Below, in pieces: positions 1-9,865 of a stretch of DNA of 64,000 bases. Made by a program: the position numbers and the translations under genes. Position 1 is the stretch's first letter, and each line of letters opens with the position of its first letter. A model generated the notes under the pieces. That model saw only the letters and a program-made list of their open reading frames with translations. It did no database searches and was not told where the DNA came from. This stretch comes from a virus, in IMG/VR virus record IMGVR_UViG_3300047678_000094, positions 33,449 to 97,448 of that record; one strand, given 5' to 3'.

Positions 1-1
1 C

Positions 2-3000
2 AAGCGTACATACGAGGAATCAGGTAACTACGTTATCAACCAATTCCTCGTGCTGCCAAAGGATGATAGCACGCTCGCCAACACCGCCAACACATTCCAG
101 ATCATCGTTGATCCAGGCGTGGCTTACATCAAAGGTTATCGCGTCGCGACAACTGGTAACTTCACTAAGAATGTGAACAAAGGTTCAAACACCGTAAACG
201 TACCAGCCGCTACTTCGCGTGTTGCTTACGGTTCATACATCAAAATCAATAACGTTGGTGGTATCTTCCGCTTCAACTACGGTGACACTGTATCTCTGTA
301 TGATACAGCTAAGACTTATCTTTCAGGTATCGGTACTGGTTCAAACGCAATCACAGCACCAAGCGGAAACGTAATTGGTACTGCGCGCATGCGCGGGTTA
401 CTACCAGGAGATAATGCCGGTGAGTATCATCTGTATCTCTTCGACATTAAGATGAGCGCCGGTAAAAACTTTGTAGACACTCGTTCGGTGTACTACAACA
501 ACACGCTTGTCGCTGTCGCTGACACAGTTCTACAATCAAACAACACCCTTCTCCTTGACACTGGTTCGGGCTTTAATGGGCTGCTTGTCAAGAACCACAA
601 AGCTACTGCAGCTGCTAACAGCATCACATACACATACCGCACCTTTGATACATCAAAGACCGCGAACTCAACTGGTTACGCTACAATAACACCTGGTGGT
701 GGACAGGCGTTCCCTTATTCTGGGACATTGACAACACCAGAACGCAAAGAATTCCTCGTAGTTCCAAAAGGTAACTACCAAGCGCAAGTCAACGCTGCTG
801 GTACAGTAACATTCACATCAACAACAGCTAACGTGACTGGATCAGGAACAAGCTTCCTGACCGCATACCGTGCTGGTGACTATGTTAAAGTAGCGAACTC
901 AACAGCCAACGCCGTTGCTCGTGTTCTTAACGTATCTAACAACACCTTCATGACATTGACCGCGAACGCTTCGCTTACTATCGCAAACCAGTCATGTCTG
1001 TATTATCCTAACAACGTACCTCTAGCATTAACCCGCGACGGCAGATCGGTAGTAGTCGAGTCTAACGGCTCGATTACTATCTTTATCGGAAACACTGTGG
1101 CTAACACAGCAGGTTCTGCTGCTTCGATGGATGTTGCTATTGCTTACAACATTAAAGATATCGAAATCAACCCAGATGCGAAAACCATTAAACGTGGTAT
1201 CTACGCTCGTATCAAAACCTCAAACAACTACGCAGGTTCTGTCGGTCCTTGGCCGCTAGGAGCTTCTGATGTATTCCGTATGCGACAAGTGCTGCAAGCC
1301 AATGGTGCTTCGCTAACACTTTCTGTGAACTCTGAGACAGCGGTCGCTAACTCTACTGACTTCATTACGGTGTCGGATAACAAGTTCGCCAATGGTGACT
1401 CGCTGTTGTACTCTAACACAACAGGAGCAGTAATTGTCGGACTCGCAAACAACACAACATACTACGCAGTTGACGCAAACACAACTGGATTCAAACTCGC
1501 TGCGACGCGTAATGGATCCGCGATCGGACTTACAGCGGTCTCTGGTGGCGGAAATCACAGCTTTATCGGAAGTCCTACGTATTTCGCTAACGGAACAAAT
1601 GGGACTGTCGACATCTCAAATGAATTCTATATTGACCACAGACAAAACGAAGACTACCTAGACATATCTTATCTAGTACGTAAACCAAATCTGCCTGCGC
1701 TATCAAACAACGATGTTCTACTTGTGAAATTTGACGCCTTCACATCAACAGCTGGTGTGAAGTCTAAGGACTCATACAACATCACTGATGGTGTGACAGT
1801 TGCTACTATGGGTAACACATCCATCAACACTCTTGAGATCCCGGAAGTTTGGGGTATCAATGGTGAGTATTATGACCTACGTGATCAATTTGACTTCCGC
1901 CCATCAGTAGCAAACACCATCCCGCTGATCTCAGAGGCATCAAACACTTCTATTTTGAACCCAGAATTACCTGCTTCTAAGTTCACAGCATCTGATAAGA
2001 AATTCCCAATTTCAGATTCGGATCTAATAGCTAACGTGTCCTATTACCAAGGTCGCACTGATCGTGTGATCGTGGACGTCTATGGAACTATAGACGTGAT
2101 CCGAGGGTACGACGGTAGAACTGAGCCGCCACCCCCACCAAACGACTCAGTCACTCTTCAATTGCTTGAAGTGCCGCCGTACCCATCACTACCTAAGTCG
2201 ATGACTCCAGCAGTTATTGCTCTGGCAGATACACAGGTCTACAACGGAAAAGGTTCAAGACGTATCTTCGAATACACCGTTGGAACGCCAATCGACTCCA
2301 ACCAACGCGAGCGTCTGCAGATCCGTAACTACAAGATGGAAGACATCGCTTCAATCGAACAGCGCGTGTCTGATCTTGAGTACTATGTGTCATACACTCT
2401 CGCAGAAACTGTGGCTAAGGCTCGCTTCATCCCATCTTCATTGGATGGTGGTGTTGATCGATACAAAGTAGGGTTCTTCGTAGATCCGTTCACGAACTAT
2501 AACTTCGCTGAAACGCAAGACCCCGAGTTCTACGCTACGATCGAAGACGATCAGCTGACAACTCACATCAACGAAACAATTCTAGAGTTCCGTCACGAAA
2601 CAGCTCCAGGTGGTGGTGAGTCTATGGCAACACTAGACTACGTTGAAGTAACAGCTTTCAAACAGCTTGATGCAACAAACGGACCTCTGATTGCAGTTAC
2701 TGCTAATACCGTAACACCTAACACAACACCAGTTGTTCCAAGTCAGAATACAGAAACCGTTACTATCACAACGGTTACCCAGCAAATTACTTCTGAGAAC
2801 AAAGTCAACAAGTCAACAGCTTGGGGTAATGGTACTGTCTACGAAGACTGGACATTCACTATGTCCGCCCTAACAGGACCAGTTGAGATTTATGCCAACC
2901 ATCGCGGATTGTATAATGCATTCGCGGTCTACCAATCTGAAACACCAGAAGGCCCATGGGTAGAAAAAATAAACTCGAACGCAGGTTCTGGTGTTTCTAA

Positions 3001-3847
3001 TGCAGATATCAACACTAAAGGTATCGCGAATCTCGAGATGGGGTTTGGCTTCTACAAACCAGGCGTAACATTCCGCGACTCAAGCGTGGTTCCGGGAACT
3101 TCAATTTACTGGTTCCGCGAACACCAGAAGATTCTCTTCACTCACGATCCAGCTGATGGTATCTACTACATGGTACGTGTCTACAAGGGTCGTAACAGAG
3201 ATCGTACACCATACGGTAACTACGAGTACAAGATCTTCTACCCAACAGACTCAATTTCTAGCCGTACAATCACAACCAACAGCCCAGATACCTACGTATA
3301 CGTTGGTGAGGTTGTTGACATTAACCCACGTAACATCTCAGTTGGTGGATCAAATATTGACGATCCTAGAAACTACCAAGTCTGGACTTCAGTTGGTATT
3401 AAAGGCTACACATCTGATGCGCAGCTTATCAACAACTCTAACCAGTCTTATTGGTACACAACAGGTAGCAAGCACCGTATCTCTATTATCGGCCTGAAAC
3501 CAAACACCGTTCACACGTTTACGTTCGATGGTGTTCTATCAACAGATAAGTGCACTCAGATCCGTACAACCACAGATAACACATCAGGACTGAAATCTGA
3601 TGCTAATGGTACTCTGTCGTTCGACTTCTACAACGATCTTCAAGTGGATTGGGAAACAATCCTGACTAACTTCGCTCAAGATCAAATACGTTCTGGATCT
3701 ACACCAGGGAATAAGTCTTTCACGGTAGCAAGTAGTGATGGAAGTTCAATCGCATCTGGTGTTATTGGTATTTCGCCTTGGCTTAGTTTCCCACAAATAA
3801 GTATTGATTACAATGAGATCTCAAGAGGGCTTCAGATCTTCCAATAA
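2..3847 (+). CDS. Large virion structural protein, probably baseplate/tail (5' partial)
   Basis: The reading frame is already open at base 2 and runs to a TAA at 3845-3847, giving at least 1281 residues. The GTG at base 50 is an internal codon and not a convincing start, so the gene is cut by the window edge. The N-terminal part visible here (YEESGNYVINQF) resembles large DUF4815-type structural proteins of T4-like marine phages (recalled, not searched). The body is rich in Asn, Thr, Ser and Ala, typical of beta-rich virion proteins. A proline run (EPPPPPN) near residue 705 may be a linker between domains. It heads a co-directional block of virion genes; the next start is 28 bp downstream. 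Role inferred: baseplate or long tail-associated structural protein. Confidence 0.8.
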   Translation, partial: KRTYEESGNYVINQFLVLPKDDSTLANTANTFQIIVDPGVAYIKGYRVATTGNFTKNVNKGSNTVNVPAATSRVAYGSYIKINNVGGIFRFNYGDTVSLYDTAKTYLSGIGTGSNAITAPSGNVIGTARMRGLLPGDNAGEYHLYLFDIKMSAGKNFVDTRSVYYNNTLVAVADTVLQSNNTLLLDTGSGFNGLLVKNHKATAAANSITYTYRTFDTSKTANSTGYATITPGGGQAFPYSGTLTTPERKEFLVVPKGNYQAQVNAAGTVTFTSTTANVTGSGTSFLTAYRAGDYVKVANSTANAVARVLNVSNNTFMTLTANASLTIANQSCLYYPNNVPLALTRDGRSVVVESNGSITIFIGNTVANTAGSAASMDVAIAYNIKDIEINPDAKTIKRGIYARIKTSNNYAGSVGPWPLGASDVFRMRQVLQANGASLTLSVNSETAVANSTDFITVSDNKFANGDSLLYSNTTGAVIVGLANNTTYYAVDANTTGFKLAATRNGSAIGLTAVSGGGNHSFIGSPTYFANGTNGTVDISNEFYIDHRQNEDYLDISYLVRKPNLPALSNNDVLLVKFDAFTSTAGVKSKDSYNITDGVTVATMGNTSINTLEIPEVWGINGEYYDLRDQFDFRPSVANTIPLISEASNTSILNPELPASKFTASDKKFPISDSDLIANVSYYQGRTDRVIVDVYGTIDVIRGYDGRTEPPPPPNDSVTLQLLEVPPYPSLPKSMTPAVIALADTQVYNGKGSRRIFEYTVGTPIDSNQRERLQIRNYKMEDIASIEQRVSDLEYYVSYTLAETVAKARFIPSSLDGGVDRYKVGFFVDPFTNYNFAETQDPEFYATIEDDQLTTHINETILEFRHETAPGGGESMATLDYVEVTAFKQLDATNGPLIAVTANTVTPNTTPVVPSQNTETVTITTVTQQITSENKVNKSTAWGNGTVYEDWTFTMSALTGPVEIYANHRGLYNAFAVYQSETPEGPWVEKINSNAGSGVSNADINTKGIANLEMGFGFYKPGVTFRDSSVVPGTSIYWFREHQKILFTHDPADGIYYMVRVYKGRNRDRTPYGNYEYKIFYPTDSISSRTITTNSPDTYVYVGEVVDINPRNISVGGSNIDDPRNYQVWTSVGIKGYTSDAQLINNSNQSYWYTTGSKHRISIIGLKPNTVHTFTFDGVLSTDKCTQIRTTTDNTSGLKSDANGTLSFDFYNDLQVDWETILTNFAQDQIRSGSTPGNKSFTVASSDGSSIASGVIGISPWLSFPQISIDYNEISRGLQIFQ

Positions 3848-3875
3848 ATACCTTGAACTAGGATAAGAGAAACAT

Positions 3876-6011
3876 ATGACGGCTCTCTACAATTACATTC
3901 AAACCTTCTTCGGTGATTACGAAGCAGTAAACAAGTCCCCTGAGTTCATGGTGACTTCGATTGACCTGTTTTTCAAATCAAAACCGTATGCAGATAACAA
4001 CACATCTGGGGCCTCTAAGCCTCAGGTGACGATGTGGTTGTGTGAAATTGACAACAACGTTCCAAATCCCGACAAGAAAATCAAAGACTCAACAACCTGG
4101 GCTGATTGGGATGAAATTGCTTGCTCAACTAACGCAACAGCTTCGACAACCTTCTCTTTCCGCAACCCAGTTCTACTGAAATCTAACACACCTTATGGAA
4201 TCGTTCTGAAATTCCAAGACAGCGGGTTTATTCTCTGGGAAAACGTTCGCGGGGACGCTCTTGTCCGTGAAACAGGAACGACTCAGATCGCATCAACAGG
4301 CTCACAGAGCACAACGGACGGCTCTCTGTTCAAATCAGTGTCTCCAGGGTCTGATGCGATCCGTTATGCGGACCGTGACCTTAAATATGAGATCAAAGTC
4401 GCGAAATTTACCGGTGCGAACACGACAGTTTACGTTGTCAACAAGGATTATGAGTTCTTCACGATCAACACGATCGTCGGCGGGTTCATTCCAGGCGAAG
4501 TTGTCTATAAACAGACGGCAAACGCTACTGGAAACATCGCATTTAGCTCTTCTAACAATTATGTGAGGGGTACAGGAACGATTTTCCAGAATATGTACGA
4601 GGGGCAACAAATTATCATCGACAACGGGTCTGCGAATGACTCTGTGACCGTGAAATCGATCGTTTCTAACACTGAAATGTACATTGAACGTCCTGTCAAC
4701 TTTGAAGGACCAGGAAATTACAAGTCTCCAGTCGCAGGTAGGGTTTTCAAGTATTCCGCACCTTCTAAGACGCTGCATCTTGTTGATTCAAACGCATCAA
4801 ATAGCACATTCAAGTTTGCTGCCGGAGATACTTTGGTTGGAGAGCGTTCAGGAACGACAGCCAACCTAGTTTCTCTCGATAGATACTCTGTCGACAGCTT
4901 TGTACCTAAGTTCACCCTCAATGGTCCGGTTGCCGGTGCGTTTGAGCTCAGCTACAAGATTGCTACTGGAGCTAACACGCTCCAATCCGCATACACAAGC
5001 TTCAGTCTCAACGATATCAATCGTGTTGGCCAAGTATCATATATTCTGTCGCGTTCGCAAGAAGTTGAGGGAAGCTCCCTCTACGGAACAGACAAAAAGT
5101 CGATTGTGGCGAAAATAGACCTACAGCTTACCGGTACAGGTAACGCTTTCACCGCACCATTCATCGACTGTGATGATCTTGATCTAATTGTCAAGAAACA
5201 TGAAGTGAACAACACATATCTAGAAGATCGTGTCTACGTTTCAAGCGCCAACACTTCATACTCATACACTATTGAAGATTACGACACTGAAATCGATCGC
5301 AATGGTCTAGCTGACTCTAAGTACATCTCAAAGAAGGTTACTTACGCCCCAGGTGTGTATGCTGAAGACTTAAAGGTATTCCTTGCAGCTTACAGACCAG
5401 TTGGAACGGAAGTTCGCGTGTATGCGAAAATGCACAATTCCGCTGACGTTGAGCCGTTCGATATTAAAGCTTGGACGCCTCTGGTTCTCGAACAGAACAA
5501 CGCCAAGTATTCTGCAGAGAATGATATAAGCGATTTGATCGAGTATACCTATGGACTACCACAATATCCAGAGATGATGTCTGCTCATGGGGAAAGTAAC
5601 CTTGCGGAATATGGTAACACAGTTATTCTGACCCCGTCTTCATTGGTATCTGTGATTCAGGAAGATGATTTGATCCGCATCTACAAGCCTGACTTCGCAG
5701 AAACAAACCATGAGGTATACTCAGTAATTTCATCCAACACAACAGCAATTGTTGTGAACCGTGCAATTAGAAACACTGATATCGTTAATGGTCTCGGCCA
5801 ACCTGCTGTGGCCGTTGGTATTGAGAAACTCAAGTACAAAAATATCGCATTCAACAACCTCGCGAATGATAACGTAGCCCGTTACTACACATCATCTAGA
5901 ACAGAATTCGACAACTTCAATACAATGCAAATTAAGATTGTTCTTCTATCTGATGCCTCAAACAAGAATCCACGCGTTGAACAAATCCAGGCAGTTGGGG
6001 TGAGTGCTTAA
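3876..6011 (+). CDS. Virion structural protein (711 aa)
   Basis: This 711-residue protein has the same Asn/Thr/Ser-rich composition as the gene before it and contains segments such as FSFRNPVLLKSNTPYGIVLKF that suggest beta-sandwich domains. No enzymatic motif is visible. Its stop overlaps the start of the next gene (TAATG), indicating translational coupling. By position between the large upstream structural gene and the fibre genes it is probably a baseplate or tail protein. I do not recognise a specific T4 counterpart. Confidence 0.75.
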   Translation: MTALYNYIQTFFGDYEAVNKSPEFMVTSIDLFFKSKPYADNNTSGASKPQVTMWLCEIDNNVPNPDKKIKDSTTWADWDEIACSTNATASTTFSFRNPVLLKSNTPYGIVLKFQDSGFILWENVRGDALVRETGTTQIASTGSQSTTDGSLFKSVSPGSDAIRYADRDLKYEIKVAKFTGANTTVYVVNKDYEFFTINTIVGGFIPGEVVYKQTANATGNIAFSSSNNYVRGTGTIFQNMYEGQQIIIDNGSANDSVTVKSIVSNTEMYIERPVNFEGPGNYKSPVAGRVFKYSAPSKTLHLVDSNASNSTFKFAAGDTLVGERSGTTANLVSLDRYSVDSFVPKFTLNGPVAGAFELSYKIATGANTLQSAYTSFSLNDINRVGQVSYILSRSQEVEGSSLYGTDKKSIVAKIDLQLTGTGNAFTAPFIDCDDLDLIVKKHEVNNTYLEDRVYVSSANTSYSYTIEDYDTEIDRNGLADSKYISKKVTYAPGVYAEDLKVFLAAYRPVGTEVRVYAKMHNSADVEPFDIKAWTPLVLEQNNAKYSAENDISDLIEYTYGLPQYPEMMSAHGESNLAEYGNTVILTPSSLVSVIQEDDLIRIYKPDFAETNHEVYSVISSNTTAIVVNRAIRNTDIVNGLGQPAVAVGIEKLKYKNIAFNNLANDNVARYYTSSRTEFDNFNTMQIKIVLLSDASNKNPRVEQIQAVGVSA

Positions 6012-6208
6012 TGGATGTATTCGTTAGGGCAAAAGATACTGGCGCGATCATAAATACGAATGCTAAAGAATTATATGCGATAAAGAAAAAGCGTGAGGAA
6101 GCGAAGCAAACAAAAGAGACGCTCAAACGTCTTGATACTCTAGAGAATGAAGTAAGAGAACTGAAGGAGCTAATTAGAGGGCTCACAAAAGGGACGGTAG
6201 ATGTCTGA
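6011..6208 (+). CDS. Small coiled-coil protein
   Basis: The 65-residue product is highly charged, and residues 23-60 (KKKREEAKQTKETLKRLDTL and onward) form an obvious heptad-type coiled coil. The start overlaps the previous stop by one base (TAATG) and the end overlaps the next gene by 8 bp, so it belongs to the same translationally coupled unit. It could be a trimerising or connector peptide for the neighbouring fibre or baseplate proteins. That role is inferred from position only. Confidence 0.65.
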   Translation: MDVFVRAKDTGAIINTNAKELYAIKKKREEAKQTKETLKRLDTLENEVRELKELIRGLTKGTVDV

Positions 6209-7346
6209 AGCTATTGCAAACGTTAACATTCTAGCCGACTCTTTCGAGGGTTGGCTAAATCGACATAACCAAATGTCGTATCTAATGTCCTATTCGGTCA
6301 TTACCGCCAACGTGAGCGGTGCAAACACAGGTAACTCTACAGTCTCACGTATCTCTCAACTCTGGGGAACATTCGGAGCTAACACGCTCGTTGCCACAAA
6401 TGGACTTCGTGGTGGTAACGTATCTACAGTGAACGCTCTTCCTGTAGTTGCAAACCTGGAAGTTTACATCGCTGCAGCAGCAGGGGCCAACGTTCCGGTT
6501 TTAAAGGTTGGTAACTCCTCAGTAATTACCACAATTGATCTCTATGGATTAAGAGCTGGTAACGGAACTTCCAACACAGTCATCAGCAACAGTTCTATTA
6601 TATCGCAATCTAATGCGACTGTCAAGTCAATTATCACTCCAACAGAAATAAATGTTGCGAATGGTGCTGTAAACGCTTCAATGACGCCAATCGGCTTTAC
6701 AGCTGGTACTACAGGGGCAAACCAGACCCATATTTACAACGGCGCAAATGTAGTCATCAACAACAGTTCGGTAACTGTCGGAAACGCGACTTTAAACGCT
6801 GTTTTAACCTCGCAAGAACTCCTTATTTCAAACGGTTCTTCGTCATCTTCTGTAAGAAAAGATGGGATCACTACAACAGGAACTCTGAATGTTTCGAGTA
6901 ACGCTACCTTCCTCGGTCCAGTCTCTTCTAACTCGACTGTGTCTCTTGCAAATACGCTTTCCGTCGCTGGAGCGGCTTCTGTAAACAACACCCTCACAAT
7001 CAAGACAGATTACACCTTTGATGTTGGATCAAACACAAACGTCGGCGCGAATGTTACCGCTCCTCAGTTAGTCTACAGATTTCCAAAAGCAGATTTCTCA
7101 TCAGCGAAACTTACCGTTCAGGTAAAAAACGGCACAAACACTCAATTATCTGAAATCGTCATCGCCCACAACTCAACAAACGCATACCTCACCGTATACG
7201 GTACAGTAAGCTCACCACCAAGTGGGAATTCTTCTCCATTGCTCGCAACATTCGAGGCGAACCTAAATAGTGCAAACGTTGAACTTCTTATTATTCAAAC
7301 TCAGGCGAATTCCGCAGTGAAGATCGCCGGACACCTAATTAAGTAA
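6201..7346 (+). CDS. Putative tail fibre / virion protein
   Basis: The 381-residue protein has low-complexity beta-repeat character, with many NxSxxxxx and VxNxSV stretches and abundant Asn, Thr, Ser and Val, as in fibre shafts of marine T4-like phages. The C-terminal part (residues about 275-381) is less repetitive and may form a globular tip or trimer cap. It lies 8 bp before the collagen-like fibre gene. No family-specific motif is visible, so the fibre assignment rests on composition and context. Confidence 0.65.
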   Translation: MSEAIANVNILADSFEGWLNRHNQMSYLMSYSVITANVSGANTGNSTVSRISQLWGTFGANTLVATNGLRGGNVSTVNALPVVANLEVYIAAAAGANVPVLKVGNSSVITTIDLYGLRAGNGTSNTVISNSSIISQSNATVKSIITPTEINVANGAVNASMTPIGFTAGTTGANQTHIYNGANVVINNSSVTVGNATLNAVLTSQELLISNGSSSSSVRKDGITTTGTLNVSSNATFLGPVSSNSTVSLANTLSVAGAASVNNTLTIKTDYTFDVGSNTNVGANVTAPQLVYRFPKADFSSAKLTVQVKNGTNTQLSEIVIAHNSTNAYLTVYGTVSSPPSGNSSPLLATFEANLNSANVELLIIQTQANSAVKIAGHLIK

Positions 7347-7354
7347 GGGAACGT

Positions 7355-8767
7355 ATGGCCGACTCCAGGTTCAAAGCAGATAAAGGTCTCCGTGTAAGCG
7401 GAGACACAGCCATATTCGACACAAACTCCGCGTTTATTGCAAATGTAGATGTGGTCGGTACAGTGTCTGTTAACGGCGCAATTATTCCAGGTGCAAATGA
7501 TACGATGACGATTGGTTCGACCAATCGTCGAGTAGCATCCATCAACCTCACAACACTATTTGTTGCAAATAGTACTACCGTTCCAAATCTTACCGCAAAT
7601 AACGCTGACACCGTTTATGGTCTCACAACAGCAGGATTTGTAGCTGTTATTGGATTGGCTAACGGTGTGTCGCGTGTGTTTATGGGTTCGAACACAGTTA
7701 CAGTTACCAACGGTAACGGAACCAACGGCAACCCAACATTCTCTATTCCAATTCAAGGTGGATTGTTTGCGAACACCACTGGCGTGTACGTTAATGCTGA
7801 ATCAATCCCAGTAGGAACATTGCCGATTGCTCGTGGTGGTACTGGTGGTAACACACAGCAACTAGCGGCTCGTGGTGTTCTCCCACCACAAACAGGAAAC
7901 AGTGGAAAATTCCTGAAGACAGATGGTTCAGATTCTACTTGGGAAACCGGTCCAGTAGGTTACACAGGTTCGCAAGGTGCTATTGGTTACACAGGTTCAC
8001 AGGGCCCAGCAGGTCCTGCTTCTACACAAGGCTATACTGGATCTATAGGTGCCACCGGCCCAACAGGTCCTACCGGACCAGCAGGACCAACAGGCCCACA
8101 AGGTTCAACCGGATTTACTGGATCTATCGGCGCAACTGGTCCAGCAGGACCAACAGGCCCAGCAGGACCAACTGGCGCAGCAGGCCCAACAGGACCAACT
8201 GGTTTAACCGGTCCAACGGGACCAATCGGATACACCGGTTCTCTTGGCGCTACAGGACCGACAGGACCGACAGGATCTACTGGTCCAACAGGCCCTTCAG
8301 GACTAACCGGACCAGCAGGACCAACGGGTGCTACGGGGCCTACTGGATCTACGGGACCAACAGGCCCTAGCGGACCAACAGGTCCACAAGGTTCAACCGG
8401 ATTTACTGGATCTATCGGAGCTACAGGCCCAACCGGAGCAGGTGGACCAACCGGGTCAGCTGGTCCAACCGGACCCACCGGCCCAACAGGCCCATCAGGT
8501 CTAACAGGATACACAGGATCTATTGGAGCCATAGGCCCAACAGGCCCAACAGGTCCAACAGGATTTACTGGATCTATCGGAGCTACAGGTCCAACAGGCC
8601 CAACAGGCCCAACAGGTCCAACAGGATTTACTGGATCTATCGGAGCTACAGGTCCAACCGGACCTACTGGTGCAACCGGTCCTACCGGTCCAACTGGTGC
8701 TACGGTTTACACGCAATCAGGCAACCCAGGAGCGGCACCTACAGGTTCTATCTGGATACAAATCTAA
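7355..8767 (+). CDS. Collagen-like tail fibre protein
   Basis: The protein is 470 residues long. Residues 1-200 resemble phage fibre attachment domains, including [12 protein letters not shown], a motif common before fibre repeats. Residues about 205-452 are an almost uninterrupted Gly-X-Y collagen-like array dominated by GPTGPTG and [10 protein letters not shown]. Such arrays form trimeric collagen-like shafts in phage fibres. The C-terminus ([17 protein letters not shown]) is a typical short fibre tip linker. The repeats are also near-identical in DNA and therefore likely to vary in copy number. The stop overlaps the next start (TAATG). Confidence 0.85.
   Translation: MADSRFKADKGLRVSGDTAIFDTNSAFIANVDVVGTVSVNGAIIPGANDTMTIGSTNRRVASINLTTLFVANSTTVPNLTANNADTVYGLTTAGFVAVIGLANGVSRVFMGSNTVTVTNGNGTNGNPTFSIPIQGGLFANTTGVYVNAESIPVGTLPIARGGTGGNTQQLAARGVLPPQTGNSGKFLKTDGSDSTWETGPVGYTGSQGAIGYTGSQGPAGPASTQGYTGSIGATGPTGPTGPAGPTGPQGSTGFTGSIGATGPAGPTGPAGPTGAAGPTGPTGLTGPTGPIGYTGSLGATGPTGPTGSTGPTGPSGLTGPAGPTGATGPTGSTGPTGPSGPTGPQGSTGFTGSIGATGPTGAGGPTGSAGPTGPTGPTGPSGLTGYTGSIGAIGPTGPTGPTGFTGSIGATGPTGPTGPTGPTGFTGSIGATGPTGPTGATGPTGPTGATVYTQSGNPGAAPTGSIWIQI
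7958..8710 (+). repeat. Collagen-type Gly-X-Y coding repeat array
   Basis: Tandem 9-bp units encoding GPT, GPS, GPA or GAT are interspersed with longer units encoding [10 protein letters not shown]. Two of the longer units near 8560-8660 are nearly identical in DNA, consistent with recent expansion by recombination or slippage. The array lies wholly inside the collagen-like fibre gene. Confidence 0.85.
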
Positions 8768-9318
8768 TGCCTAGTTTCAAATTATCAACGAAGGGTTATA
8801 CTGGCGGGAGTTGGCAAGGCCCAGGTACAAGTTTGTACACTTATAGAAGTGGATCATGGCAAGTACCAGACAACGCTTTCTACTACAGTGGTAGCGCATG
8901 GGTAAGATTTTTTGGCGATGATGTCTTATTCAACCACGGAAATTTGTCTATTCGTGGAGTTGGATATGATGAATTGCAAGGTGGAGAAGGTGGTGATCCA
9001 TTTTGGCTACATTTTTATGGTTCAGGACGTTATACTCTCAAAACAGATGGAACAGTGGAATATGAAGGATTAGGAACAACGGGTTCTACTCCTGGATCAA
9101 CCTCAGGTACTTGGGCTGAAGCTGGTATAACTTCTTCTTTGTATGAGGTTCAATGGAACCAAGCTGGATATGGTGCAACTTGGTATGATCTTGCGGGACA
9201 AATTGATTTTCTTGTCAATGAAGGTAACTATGGTGATTATTCTGGTACGCTTCAAATTAGACACAAAGAATCTCAAATTGTTGTTTCATCATTTACTCTA
9301 GCCATAAACGTGGATTAA
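8767..9318 (+). CDS. Putative fibre-associated protein
   Basis: The 183-residue protein is rich in Gly, Tyr, Trp and Ser and starts directly on the stop of the collagen-like gene (TAATG). The first 60 residues repeat short GSWQxP and SGSAW patterns. The C-terminal part (from about residue 110) ends in TLQIRHKESQIVVSSFTLAI, which is similar in style to the C-terminal part of the 184-residue protein encoded at 18048-18602. It may be a fibre tip or adhesin. I do not recognise a named family. Confidence 0.6.
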   Translation: MPSFKLSTKGYTGGSWQGPGTSLYTYRSGSWQVPDNAFYYSGSAWVRFFGDDVLFNHGNLSIRGVGYDELQGGEGGDPFWLHFYGSGRYTLKTDGTVEYEGLGTTGSTPGSTSGTWAEAGITSSLYEVQWNQAGYGATWYDLAGQIDFLVNEGNYGDYSGTLQIRHKESQIVVSSFTLAINVD

Positions 9319-9320
9319 AA

Positions 9321-9656
9321 ATGGCAGCTAAAGCAAACATAGTAATTGATCAGGGCGCAAATCTATTATTCACTGTTATAGTAACAGATGTTGATGGAAT
9401 CGCATTAGATCTTACAGGCTACACTGGTGCTGCTAAGATGCGGAAGGAGTACACTTCTTCTAACGCTGCTGCTACCTTTACTGTCGTTATCACAGCAGGT
9501 GATGGTCAAGTAGACTTGTCTTTAACAGCGGTACAGACAGCAAATATCACAGCTGGTGAGTATGTGTATGATTGTGAGCTAACGAAGACATCTTCCAACA
9601 CAACATCTAGAATTGTTGAAGGTAGAGCTACGGTTACACCTGAAGTAACGAGATAA
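9321..9656 (+). CDS. Baseplate/fibre Ig-like domain protein
   Basis: The 111-residue protein has the pattern of small Ig-like domains found in baseplate upper or fibre proteins. It begins with a hydrophobic strand (NIVIDQGANLLFTVIVTD), continues through LDLTGYTGAAKMRK, and ends with a strand pair around YVYDCELTKT. It follows the previous gene by 2 bp. A structural or adhesion role is inferred; there are no catalytic motifs. Confidence 0.6.
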   Translation: MAAKANIVIDQGANLLFTVIVTDVDGIALDLTGYTGAAKMRKEYTSSNAAATFTVVITAGDGQVDLSLTAVQTANITAGEYVYDCELTKTSSNTTSRIVEGRATVTPEVTR

Positions 9657-9658
9657 GT

Positions 9659-9865
9659 GTGTATACCTCAAACACCATAACGATAATGGTAACGAACAAC
9701 GGCGGTTTACTAATACCGGCTGTTGGTGAGACATCTGTTAGAATTAAAGTGGTAGAGAATAATGGTTTGTTACAAGCAGCTAATTCCATGATAACCAAAC
9801 ATATCACGACTGCAGAATTGCCGGTAAGACAGCAAACAGTAAGGGTTCCCAGGGAACCCCTCTAG
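9659..9865 (+). CDS. Small hypothetical protein at the end of the fibre block
   Basis: The 68-residue frame starts with GTG at 9659, three bases after the previous stop, and ends 4 bp inside the convergent glycosyltransferase gene. The sequence has two beta-rich stretches (NTITIMVTNNGGLLIPAVGE and SVRIKVVENNGLL). Coupling to the upstream gene supports it being translated. Function unknown. Confidence 0.5.
   Translation: MYTSNTITIMVTNNGGLLIPAVGETSVRIKVVENNGLLQAANSMITKHITTAELPVRQQTVRVPREPL

Noticed and set aside
8032-8532. Minus-strand open frame of 166 codons encoding a Gly-Pro-Val repeat
   Set aside because: It is the antisense shadow of the collagen-like GPT repeats, which contain no stops on the other strand.
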